Of a DNA stretch of 64,000 nt, positions 21,434 through 31,236 are shown one piece after another. The stretch is from contig OU452206.1 in the NCBI GenBank assembly GCA_911728435.2, positions 16,336,297 to 16,400,296 of the forward strand. Direction: 5' to 3'. The notes beneath the pieces are model-generated. The model saw only the letters and a list, made by a program, of their open reading frames with translations, was not told the DNA's origin and ran no database searches. Within the stretch, counting starts at the first letter, position 1, and the number at the start of each line of letters is the position of its first letter. The DNA comes from Apoderus coryli (Eukaryota; Arthropoda; Insecta; Coleoptera; Attelabidae). Made by a program: the position numbers and the translations under genes.

Positions 21434-21884
21434 TCTATTTATACGTTTAAATGCATTTTTTTCCACAAAACGCGTTTCCCGTTTTCACAAACAAAAATAT
21501 ACTAATCTCATTTTATTTGAATATTTTTAAATTATTTGCTTCACTTCACCTTTTTAGCATAATAAAATTTTCCGCAAAATTAATACTTTTAGTTCTCCGA
21601 AAAACTGACGGGGTCTCTTTAATATGTGGGACGCATGTAGATGTAATAGGGCATCTCGAAAAAATTAAAAAAGATCCGATAAACATATGTTAAAACCCCC
21701 TTTGTGTTCGAGATTTTTTGATTTTTAAAATTTGTCTCTAAGAATTTGCAAATTAGTAAATTGAAATTTAGTTTTCTAGGCAGTTCCTGATCCATATGAA
21801 AAAAGCGATGCGCAGACGACGTCCTAAGAAAAAAAAACAAAAACAAAAAAAAGGAAGGGATTAAGGGCTAGGAAAAACTGAAAA

Positions 21885-22130
21885 AATATGCACCTGAAGA
21901 GGTGATAATGGCGCAAACGGTTGACAGCTTTAAGAACAGGCTGAACAATTTCATGGAGGACCATGGCGATCAGTTGGTCCACTACTCGCTATAGAAGATT
22001 AGTGAGGATGACATCAATATTTCAAAAACCTCAAATTAGGAACTGAGCAACAGTTTCATCGGTTTTACCGTTTACTGTTTTACGACTAATAATAATAATA
22101 ATAGTATTAAAAAAAATGTATTACGTTCTA
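21885..22130 (+). pseudogene. LINE (CR1-like) ORF2 C-terminal tail
   Basis: LPEEVIMAQTVDSFKNRLNN followed by FMEDHG is the typical end of CR1-like LINE ORF2 (NSLPEEVVxAxSVNSFKNRLDxF). A stop follows, then (AATAAT)n near 22087-22102, consistent with a LINE 3' tail. The RT core is absent. Confidence 0.7.
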
Positions 22131-23344
22131 AGATGGCCGAAAAAGGCATAGGAGCACTAGCGAGAACTTGGACCTTCTTCGTATGGTTTGTAGGAAAATG
22201 TAGTTTTGGCAAAATCACACTATATCTATATTGTGTTTAGAAGTTCTGCAGACTTGAATTTTGAGTGTGTTAATCCGCAGTTTAACATTCTGTACAAAAA
22301 ACCAAAACATATTTAATTTTATGGTTGTTTACGTTAAAATAAATGCAGTAAAAATTGGGTAAACATCTAAAATTAATTGCTTTTTGGATTCCATTTCGAT
22401 TTTATCATATATGCTGAGTTAATTTATTGTTATCGAAATAAAGCAGAAAAACCAGGAAATGTTTTCACAGAATACAAAATGAAGAACAAAACCATACGCT
22501 CGGTCTATATTTAGGTTTTTTCTTTTCTTTTCTCTACTTTTTTGTTTTCAAATCACATATTTAGCATATGGGCTCAAGAACAGGTCATAAATTTTGAGAT
22601 ATTTATGTAAAGAAAATTTCCTAAATCTAAATCATGTGCAGCAATATATATACTGGGTGTTCCAAGTTAATATTTATCGTACCGTGTATTTGGAATTTTT
22701 TATACGGAAGAGCACGAAAATATAATAATAATCCAATTGGCTTGTGATCTTTGTATTTCTGCAGGACACAAATTACAGTTGGCTCGGAATCCTTTCGGAT
22801 TCCCATTGTATGGCTCATTTGTGTTATTATATTGAACATTAGAAAATTAACGCTGAAAATATTCAGCCAAAGTTTTGCACTTTCTGTTGGATAAGACTAA
22901 TTCTACTGTTTCGACTTCGATTCGTCTCCTCAGTTGCGGAACACCGCAAGACAGCCTTAATTTTCTAATATAATAATAGCAAATGACTCGCTGTTCCGAC
23001 CCTCCTTTACATCATAGCAGAGCTGCACGAACTTGACGTGAAGACGCAAAAATGAAGAGAAATCATCATCCAATGATCCGTTCCAAGGCTTTATCTTCCA
23101 CGACAGCGGGGGGCCGAGGAATCCTTAGTTGGGAATGTATGGATGGTAGAATGGTCTGCGAGGTAACTGAGGGTAGGGATCTGCATCTCCGCATAGTTGT
23201 CATCATCAGCGTGCGGGGATTGGAGCGTTTCCTTTTTTTCTTCGACCGGTGAACACACGAAGGCGCATGACTGAGGTTAATCGCCCTGGTTGGTCCTCTA
23301 TTGAAACAAGGATTTGTCGAAGCTGCTGACATTTTCCGTTTTAA
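22131..23344. other. intronic stretch; GC-richer end with open frames
   Basis: AT-rich to about 22900, with a TATACTGGGTGTTCC MITE-like end near 22650. From 22985 to 23345 the GC content rises and both strands hold open frames. One minus-strand frame reads ETLQSPHADDDNYAEMQIPT and could be exonic, but I could not match splice sites. It may instead be the upstream part of the LINE that follows. Confidence 0.3.
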
Positions 23345-24060
23345 GATCCCGCGGATGAAAGTCAGAGACAGAGGGTTTCATTATTGCCTGTCAGGATGGG
23401 GTAGTTAATATCTTAGCATGCCGTAGTCGCATGATCGGTCTTGAGGTCACTACAATTTAATATGACATTACAGGGGCTGTATTTTCATCTACGGCACTCG
23501 TACAGTATTGCACGCAGATCTTCCGCCCGGAATAGGAAACGGGGATGCACCAATTATTGGAATTGTCGCTCAAGCATTGAACACGAAATAAGCCTGAAAT
23601 CGTTCACGTTGTTAAGACGAACAAAATGGTTTTTGTCATTGAATTCTCAGTTCCGGCTTAGACGAATATTATTATTAAAGGGAGCAAGAAACGGACGAAG
23701 TATCAGGATCTATGACCTTTGTAGGATGTACCCACAGCACTGTGAGGGTTGTTAAGGAGCATACGACATAAACTGGTCTCAAATGTCCCTGCTTGTCATA
23801 TCAAGGCAGAATACTTAACAAGCATGATGCAGAAGAAAGTTATCCTTGGGTCGGGGCGTTTACTCACGGCACACGAGACTTGGATTCTCATTTACTAAAC
23901 ATAAGGCGGATGGAGTGGGAGAGACTGAATGATCGGCCGTGCTCCTCTAACACCAGACACAGACACAGAAAGAATTATTAACATAGCTGGAGAGAGGCTG
24001 CTCCAGCAAGAAGTTGAAGGTTAATGCTTTCTAACTGAACCACCGAATATTAACTATAGA
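23345..24060 (+). pseudogene. decayed LINE fragment (RT C-terminal part)
   Basis: Scattered matches, in order, to the post-RT region of R4/RTE-type LINEs: SETEGFIIACQDGVVN, then (frameshifted) MVFVIEFSVPA ... IIIKGSKKRTKYQDL, corresponding to the usual 'DITVPxDxNIxxKExEKxxKYxDL' strand-helix. Many stops; not functional. Confidence 0.55.
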
Positions 24061-25500
24061 TAAGAAGGATCAGTAGACTAAAAACTGGCTTGTATGGATG
24101 TATCTTGTGTTTTAATATCTGCTGAATTTGCGACTTTTTAAGAAAGTGGAGATTTCCAGCTCTTCTTCTGATATTTTCAACACTAAGCCCGTGCTTGAAA
24201 ACTTGACACTAATAAATAAAAGTAGGCCGATTTTTCGAAAATTGCTGTTCGAGACTGCATTTTACTGTTGAACCACTTTTCTTAGTAACTTATTTCCATA
24301 TCTTCTCGAATAAGTGCACGTTACTCTTGTACCATTTAAAGTTTATTCAATTTTTCGAACACCCTGTATAAGAAATGTTACAATTTTTCTATCCCAATCT
24401 TACTCGAAGAACCAGCAAAACATTTTATCAAGAGTAACTTTTCTCCATAAAATGAAAAATAAGAAAGTTTTTCCTCTTGAACACTTTTTCTGTGGACATA
24501 CTGTATATGTATATATTTTAAGGATTTATCTTCCTGATTTCAAGAATATAAGGGTTGTCTATAACATCTTTAGCCGATTGTAATAGAATCATGTTTAAAT
24601 TTTATAATGATAAAACATTTTTAAAATCCAGAGAAACATTCATTTAAAAAATATAGGGTGTCCCATTTAAAAAAAATCCAATTTATGCCATTTTATGCAA
24701 ATTTGCATTTCCATTTTTGTTTTTCGATAATAACTGGAAGGCAATAGACAAGAAACCCTACAATTTTTGTATTTAAAGCTTTTTTCCAAACTTTTAGATT
24801 AGATATAGGTGGGCTGCACAATATAAACAAACACCCTGTACATACTCCTACCACTTATAAAGGTTCTTTGTGACGTTTTCTTCAACTGAACAACATTTAG
24901 ACTAAGAAATCTTCTAGCCATAATTAATTACAAAAAACTCACTTTACTAGGAAGAGAAAATGACTTTTTAAAAAATTTCCGAGGCATGCTTAATTTTTCC
25001 GAACTATACAAGCAAGACTGAATCACAAAATATGAAATTTTTTTGTCGTTTTCACGTACCGTTTCGTCAATCTTGGGACACAGTCTAAGTAGGTGTATTA
25101 TGTTATCCGCGGTTTAATAATTTATTTTGTGTGATTGACCGTTATGTTTTCTCAGTGTATGTAAGAGTAAACAAAATTTGAATAATATTTATTTATTTAT
25201 TCTGAATAATATTTAGTGCATGAAGAAACGGCCAAGATTTTCAAAAACATTTTGTACTACTATAATTACTTTTATCAACAATAAAATCAACAATTACATA
25301 GGTACATTATTAGGTATAATTTTTAATGCAAATAAATTTGTTATTTTTTTATCACTTTGGTTAACATTGTAATAATTAAACCAAACAAATATTATTAACA
25401 AATCAATGTTGAAAATTTATTATTAGCTATATTGTCATTGTTTTATAATTTTTTTTGTTAATGTGAATTCACAAAGTTAACATTTTTATTTCAAATTTAA
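24061..25500. other. non-coding, several MITE-like termini
   Basis: AACACCCTGTATA (about 24358), ATATAGGGTGTCCCATTT (about 24651) and AAACACCCTGTACAT (about 24829) mark two or three small non-coding elements. From 24840 to 25500 it is very AT-rich with nothing recognised. Confidence 0.45.
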
Positions 25501-25505
25501 ACTTT

Positions 25506-25743
25506 AGGACTTTATCGACAGAGATACGTGTGTAAATTCGGAAAAATGACAAAATTAATAATAAAAAAAAAATGGTCCATCGACGAGAGCGGGCACCGCA
25601 TGACTGGAAAATTGCGCGTCGTCGGAGGCGTTCCGACCATCTCTCGCATAGTCGAAGTGTTACTACACCCTATTTGTGAGGAGGTCGATAAAATAGAATT
25701 CCTACAGGATGATTCAGTAAAGGGAAAGGATAACTTTGTATAG
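25506..25743 (+). CDS. possible terminal exon, unknown protein
   Basis: A TTTAAACTTTAG acceptor precedes a frame reading RQRYVCKFGKMTKLIIKKKW ... RMTGKLRVVGGVPTISRIVE ... EEVDKIEFLQDDSVKGKDNF and a stop at 25741-25743. AATAAA follows near 25916. Base composition is distinctly richer in GC than the flanks. No family recognised and no upstream exon identified on the plus strand; it may instead be a retrocopy or chance frame. Confidence 0.3.
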
Positions 25744-25966
25744 AAAATGAAGAAGTGAACAACAACCGTAATTATCAACACTACAGATCAACAGACGTAG
25801 CAACCAGGACCGTACTTTATTAACAATAGTCTTGGGCCTCATCGACACAACCTATTTATAAACTTTTCTCAATATTCCTGTATAAAAAAACCTTAAATTT
25901 GTTTTTTTAATGACAAATAAAAGTGAAATCTCCACAAAAATAAATTTAATAGAAATGCACTATGGT

Positions 25967-26008
25967 CCAAATATGTTTCGGAACTCAATCTAGTTCCATC
26001 ATCAGTGG
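25967..26008 (-). other. decayed hammerhead-like motif (Penelope-type)
   Basis: Minus strand: CCA-CTGATGA-T-GGAAC ... GTTCC-GAAAC-AT-ATT-TGG. The core CUGAUGA, a perfect 5-bp stem II and GAAA are kept; stem I closes with CCA/TGG. The cleavage triplet is AUU instead of GUH, so C15.2 is unpaired and the motif is likely inactive. Confidence 0.45.
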
Positions 26009-26160
26009 CGACAAGAGAAACTTTGCAAAATCAATCTAGTGTATGTAATTTCTATCGAGGTCACCTTTATGGAAAAAATATTTGTTATATTTTATTAATA
26101 AAAAATAAAAATTAAATTAAGAAAATCTAACATTTTTATTTTTTCATTTCCTTTTTGTAG
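26009..26160. other. unassigned AT-rich stretch
   Basis: Nothing recognised. Confidence 0.4.
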
Positions 26161-26300
26161 ATCATGATAGTTTTTAATGATTAATCAATTTGGAATTCTT
26201 ATTGTTCAACTTACGTCAACAGAAATCGATATATGTATGAATAATAAAAATAATAATATTTCGAATTCCAAATTGATTAATCTTTAAAAAATATCATGAT
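26161..26300. repeat. 140-bp inverted repeat
   Basis: ATCATGATAGTTTTTAATGATTAATC...GGAATTC pairs with GAATTCCAAATTGATTAATCTTTAAAAAATATCATGAT. Arms are about 38 nt around a loop of about 64 nt. Could be a tiny foldback element. Confidence 0.7.
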
Positions 26301-26689
26301 CTTTGGGTTTTGTATCGTGAATCATTTTTTCGTCATCAGGAATCTACTCAATTTATTATTTTTTCTGTATACAGGGTGTCCCAACTAAAATTTGCATCCG
26401 TAATCTATAAACCGGTTCAGAATTTTAAAAAATGCAGAAACACGTCGATTTTAGTCTTAAGGAGGACCCATTTTTATTACACTTTTAAAATGATGGCTTC
26501 AACCCTCTTCCGCCCAGAACTACACATTCAAAAATTTTAAATGGCAAGAGATGTCGAGTGACAGATCGTTATGATGCTGCTTTCATTCTCTATGCAACCA
26601 TGCTTTTTTAAACCTGAAACAATTTGTTTTGAAAACACGAAATTATTTTATGCTCAATGAAACTTTCCACCATTTTCAATTCGGATAAT
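26301..26689. other. MITE terminus and spacer
   Basis: TATACAGGGTGTCCCAACTAAAATTTGC at about 26370 marks the left end of an element of unknown extent. The frame at 26310-26540 has no domain. Confidence 0.4.
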
Positions 26690-26965
26690 TCGGTCACTAG
26701 AAAACCAGACCGATGAAGATGGAAATCTTATTCAATTAGTAGGTACTTCCAACAACATGGAGCTCCTCCTCAATATACTCTTCGTTTTAGGCAATGGCTG
26801 ATCAAAGGTTTGCTCGGAAATGGATTGGAAGAAGAGGTGCCCTAGAGTGGCCACCAAGATATCAAGATTTAACGTCACTGGACTTCTTTGTTTGGGGGTA
26901 TAAAACTCAACCAGAAGACATTGATAAGCTCAAAACTAGAATAAATAACTCAAGCCTGTAGATAA
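26690..26965 (+). pseudogene. DDE (mariner/DUF4817-type) transposase fragment
   Basis: FQQHGAPPQYTLRFRQWL, then (one frameshift) KWIGRRGALEWPPRYQDLTS and LDFFVWGY match the middle of insect mariner-like transposases (QQDGAPPHY ... WIGRxGxxxWPPRSPDLxxLDFFLWGY). The second catalytic Asp of the DGAPPH motif has become His. Ends are missing. Confidence 0.75.
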
Positions 26966-27158
26966 ATATCTCGGGAAAAATTACGAAAGGTCCGGCAAGA
27001 ATTTAAAAATAAATCATTATTGTTCAGAAAATAATGGAGCAGCTCACTTTGAGCCTTATTACGATTTTTGACTACTAATTTAATTAATGCGTTTCTCTCA
27101 GAAACAGATCGTCTGTATACGATTCTTAAGCTAAATACTTAAAATGATATTATGTCAC
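26966..27158. other. unassigned
   Basis: Nothing recognised. Confidence 0.4.
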
Positions 27159-27194
27159 AATACCATCCCCTGTCTTAAGACAGGGGATGGTATT
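27159..27194. repeat. perfect 36-bp palindrome
   Basis: AATACCATCCCCTGTCTT joined directly to its exact reverse complement, with no loop bases. A perfect, spacer-free palindrome in decayed surroundings must be recent or maintained. Confidence 0.9.
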
Positions 27195-27273
27195 TAAAAT
27201 GTTAAAGTTGGGGTGGGTGGTTGTGAAGAGCCCTTATAGAGTTGTCATTTATTTTCTATGTTTATTGTCATTG

Positions 27274-27533
27274 TACAGGGTGTTTCAGAAAGATATGGCC
27301 AAAATTTGTGAGCGAATTGGGGAGATCTAATCATAAAAAAACCTAAATAATTGTAATTTTTCGAAAAGTCCTTATTTACAAAGATACAGGGTGTTAAACA
27401 TGATTGTCTGAGGACGATTTTTTTGAAATATTTTCGAAAAGAGTAAAGATGAATTAACCAAATGTAGCATATTTATTCACCTAGTAAAATGTCGTAAACT
27501 GACATGAAATTGAATAAAAAAGGATGACCATAT
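27274..27533 (-). repeat. interspersed repeat C, copy 3 (inverted)
   Basis: TACAGGGTGTTTCAGAAAG at the left end, then the reverse complement of copies 1 and 2 to GGATGACCAT. Internal ATACAGGGTGTTAAACATGA is kept. The distal third (the 'CCCCCC' side) is absent. Confidence 0.75.
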
Positions 27534-28009
27534 CAATAAAGGATATTCGAAAAATGAGATTCAAATTAGAAGAAGATTGTTGAACTTATATTGGATATGA
27601 CATATATTTTTCGACATTTCGTTTCATATTTCAAAATATATTTATGGAAAATGTAATTTTAATTCACTTTGTCCATCCACGAAGTTTTAGCATAAATTTT
27701 CCTTTTCTTCAGATGTGTACAGTACAGTAGTTTTAAATAAACTAGAGCGAAAATCGAAAAATCTTTAAGTAAACAATTTGTAATTATTTAAAAATTTAAG
27801 GTCATGGAAAATATGATCAACGCATATATAAAACCAAAAATGAAGGTTATTCAAGAACATTTGCCATAGGCAAACTCAGAACCCATAACAATCGGCTATT
27901 AAAAAAATATAGAAATTGGCAAGAACTTTGGATGCCACAACATAAACGCATGCATTAGATTATTATTTTAATTCTAATTTAATATTAGAAAAAAAAAATA
28001 GTAACTCAC
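27534..28009. other. intronic AT-rich stretch
   Basis: No gene or repeat recognised. Confidence 0.4.
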
Positions 28010-28053
28010 CTTCCTCATTAAAAACACATTGTCTCCAAACAACAAACATATTG
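28010..28053 (-). CDS. candidate micro-exon or alternative first exon
   Basis: The acceptor ATTATTTAAATGCAG| and the strong donor GGAAG|GTGAGT bound 44 nt. An ATG at 28049 gives MFVVWRQCVFNEE plus one base, a phase-1 donor that fits the 19841-19897 exon (reading ...FNEEEEEWNSDG). Because a good acceptor precedes it, the ATG may follow a spliced 5' UTR. The exon is short enough to arise by chance. Confidence 0.35.
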
Positions 28054-28499
28054 CTGCATTTAAATAATGTAAAATTTTAATTTTACATAGGTAAGTGGAT
28101 AAATAAACAATGTACCTATGTTGCATAAATATGCACCAATATACCGCACCTCGTTGTGTTATAAATATGATTTTTGTACTCGTTTGATTTTGTTCCAGCA
28201 ATCCTTTACCCCTGTATATTTATTTTTTTATTTGTTATCTATTCTAACTTATGTATTTTAGAAAAATTATTTGTCACAATGTTTAACCAAATATTCAGTG
28301 TTATGCAGTAAAAACATTATAAACTAACTATAGATAAGGTCAATGGCGAAATAATTCCAATAAATATTTTCTTACACTATTTCAATGAATGAAAAAAAAA
28401 AAGCATGCTGTAATAATTTTTTTTAAATAAAAATTTAATGATGTCAAGTGTTCATTTGGCAACGTTGTTTTCGTAGATGAGCTTTTAACACAGAAATCT

Positions 28500-28500
<1 letters not shown>
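28054..28500. other. intronic AT-rich stretch
   Basis: Nothing recognised. Confidence 0.4.

Positions 28501-28536
<36 letters not shown>
28501..28536. repeat. (TA)n microsatellite
   Basis: An almost pure TA dinucleotide tract of about 32 nt. Confidence 0.95.
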
Positions 28537-28537
<1 letters not shown>

Positions 28538-28921
28538 TCTAGAATGATAATCCCGTAGTACAAAACCAAAAGTGTAGAGCTGTCCATAATGCGCATGATC
28601 AGCAGTAACTTATTTTTCAACAGGACCGGCTTTGATTAAATGTAATATTTACTGTTATAGGTATATTTAAAATTAAATTTTACCATTTGGTAACATTCAA
28701 ATAAAAAAATGGAATAAAGGAATTTAAGAAATAAAAAATTACATTAAATATCTAAATACTTTATTGTCTAACAGGTACAACCCAATAATAATAAATCTAA
28801 GCAGAAACGAGAAATAAGTAAAAATTCTAATACTGGAAAATATCTTAAGGACTTGAGCATTCTAATTATTTATTTTATTATTATATAATATTTGTTTGTT
28901 TATACAACCACCTTAGGCGTC

Positions 28922-29586
28922 TTACCTCTCTACAGCCTTCAAAGAAGGGGTGCAAGAAACAGTGACTTCACAAATATTTTCCGTGTCCATGTAAACCACT
29001 TCCATATCATCCGTACTACTCGCAATAGTATTTTGTGACAAAACATGGTTGGTAGAACTTTTATTCTCAGCAATTTCATGGAGGATTCTATAATTAAGTA
29101 TATTCCAGTTTAACAACAGAATTCAAACGAACTTTGTATACCTACACAACGTAGGAAATATATTCTTGACATACATATCATGCATTTTTGACAGACTGCT
29201 TTTAAGTAAACAGTGTCTTGATATCAAACGATTAAGAATTTAACTTCCACTCTCATTTACATAATCTCTTCTTTTCAACAAAAGTTTGGGAACTGCATCG
29301 GGTACGAGGGTGATCCTCTTGCCGTCTTCTCTACCAATGATATCTTCTGCAGCGAAATGCTTACTGCATATGACATTCCCATCACATACATTTTCTGTAC
29401 TAGGATCCCAATGCCCGCATCCAAACATCATGTCTTGTTTTTGTCAAGCTAAAAATGAGTATCATGTCAATGGTATCATATTGACTCAAACTGAGACTGT
29501 TAGAAACCCGAAACAATAACTTACTGAAAATATTTAATACCAGGAATGAGACCTTCATTTTTACACCACAACACTATACACCTCAT
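28922..29586 (-). pseudogene. THAP-domain gene or fragment, frameshifted
   Basis: Exon 1 (29586-29525): ATG, then MRCIVLWCKNEGLIPGIKYF, the THAP start with C-x4-C, ending at a CA|GTAAGT donor. Exon 2 acceptor TTTTTAG at about 29448: the frame from exon 1 reads TRHDVWMRALGS (the conserved Trp and 'xALG' of THAP) and then a stop; the +/- shifted frame carries on with STENVCDGNVICSKHFAAED and ITLVPDAVPKLLLKRR (C-x2-H pair and the AVP box). A single small frameshift near 29410 would join the two. A third open segment (about 29087-28922, ILHEIAENKSSTNHVLSQNT ...) follows an ATAG acceptor and ends in a stop. So all THAP landmarks are present but split. It may be a dead gene or a single-base assembly error. 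It lies on the same strand as, and within, the large gene's intron. Confidence 0.65.
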
Positions 29587-30564
29587 TGTTTGTTAAATAA
29601 ACGAACTAAAACCAAAATAACAAATTTAAAAACAATTTTAATCACAAATAGGTATATCTATCAACAATTAATCTGAATTGTTGTGAAGCCGACTCTGACA
29701 GATATTCCCACTACGAGAAACGTCATTTGCGAAAACAGACGCTGTTGCGAAATCTCCTAAATTTAATAAGATTTGGAAAAAAATGTTTCGTTCATATTGC
29801 TGAAAACTAAACAGTATGCAATTTTACCGATAACATTTAATTATTTGATTTTGTCAAGCAGTTTCGTATGACGCAACATATGGATTTATTTATAAAACAG
29901 ATATGTCGCATAACTTCTGTAAGGCGAACGACAAAATAGTTTTAAATATGGCAGCTCTGTACTGAAAATAAGTTACTGAGGAGCATGCGTAGTTCGTGAA
30001 AACTCTGCATACCCGTTACACTTTTTGGTATTCGGCTGGATTTAATTAGCATTATAGAGTACATAATATATAATATAAGATTTCTATGCATGTAACATAC
30101 CAAATTTTAATGTTTATTGGAATTACTGTCAACCGACACTTCCGCCATAATTTCAAACATGACTTCAAGTCAATGTACTTACTGCATAGGGCTAATTATC
30201 TGGCTAAACTGTCTGTTAGTTCACGTCAACTTTTCGAGAAAATTCGGCAATATTTATTTGGGCATTAGCATGAACTGAACGCAATCCAATGGATTAGGCT
30301 GTTGTTATTTGTATCCTAATCATATATTACTCGATATCAAACTTGTGTTGCTAACATTCGCTCACTACTTATACCGTTGACCGCTTATAACGACTGTTAT
30401 TAAGTAGCCATCCCCGTGTGCTCATTAATTTCCATGTTAGCAAACGACTAACCTGTTGTTTCATCATCATCAATACATAGATACATAATATATCGCCTCA
30501 TTCCCTCTAAAGCCCTATATGAGTTATATAGGGCTACCTACATAAATATACAATATATACTTTA
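29587..30564. other. non-coding stretch
   Basis: No gene or repeat recognised. Confidence 0.4.
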
Positions 30565-30661
30565 CTGTACAGGGTGTCTCCAGCAACGCGAACTATCCGT
30601 CTCGAAAAGAAAAAGATTCACGGAAAAACTTTTATACCTACAAATTTTTTTTTATATACAG
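30565..30661. other. MITE terminus
   Basis: CTGTACAGGGTGTCTCCAGCAACGCG begins a short element interrupted by, or joined to, the foldback cluster that follows. Confidence 0.4.
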
Positions 30662-31150
30662 TGTGTCCACGGATAGAGTTTGGAAGAGGAAAAACTTTTT
30701 TATTTGTAGATTTAGAAGAAAAAGTCATTCTTTATAAAAACGTCTGCTTGTGTCAAAACTACAATTTCGAGTACCAAATTTACGATTACTATACAGGGTA
30801 TACCAAAAATTACATTTTTAATGATTTTGATTTTTTTGTTTTTTTTTTAATTTTATCAAAATATTTTCAAAATCGTGATTTATTACACCGATTGTGCAAA
30901 AAACACTAATAAACTTTTTTCTCCAAGTGGTTAATTTCATAGCTACTATTAAAATAATAAAATTAAAAAAAAAACAAGGAAATCAAATTCATTAAAAATG
31001 TTATTTTTGATATACCCTGTATAGTAATCGTAAAATTCGTACTCGAAATTGTAGTTTTGATACAAGCAGACGTTTTTATAAAGAATGACTTTTTCTCTAA
31101 ATCTACAAATAAAATAGTTTTTGCTCTTTCAAACTCTATCCGTGGACACA
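30662..31150 (+). repeat. 475-bp foldback repeat, full unit
   Basis: From ACAGTGTGTCCACGGATAGAG to CTCTATCCGTGGACACAT. Both arms, the inner TATACAGGGTATACC/ATATACCCTGTATA pair and the plus-oriented loop are complete. Arms differ by private mutations (e.g. TTTCAAACTC). Confidence 0.85.
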
Positions 31151-31152
31151 TA

Positions 31153-31236
31153 TTGGATAGAGTTTGGAAGAAGAAACACTTTTTTATTTGTAGATTTAGA
31201 AGAAAAAGTCATTCTTTATAAAAACGTCTGCTTATT
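31153..31236 (+). repeat. 475-bp foldback repeat, left arm only
   Basis: TTGGATAGAGTTTGGAAGAAG ... AAAACGTCTGCTT follows directly on the previous unit, then the similarity ends. Truncated second unit of a head-to-tail pair. Confidence 0.8.

Noticed and set aside
23441..23755. 104-codon frame RSLQFNMTLQ...
   Set aside because: The LINE match is in the other two frames; this frame is a shadow of a decayed LINE.
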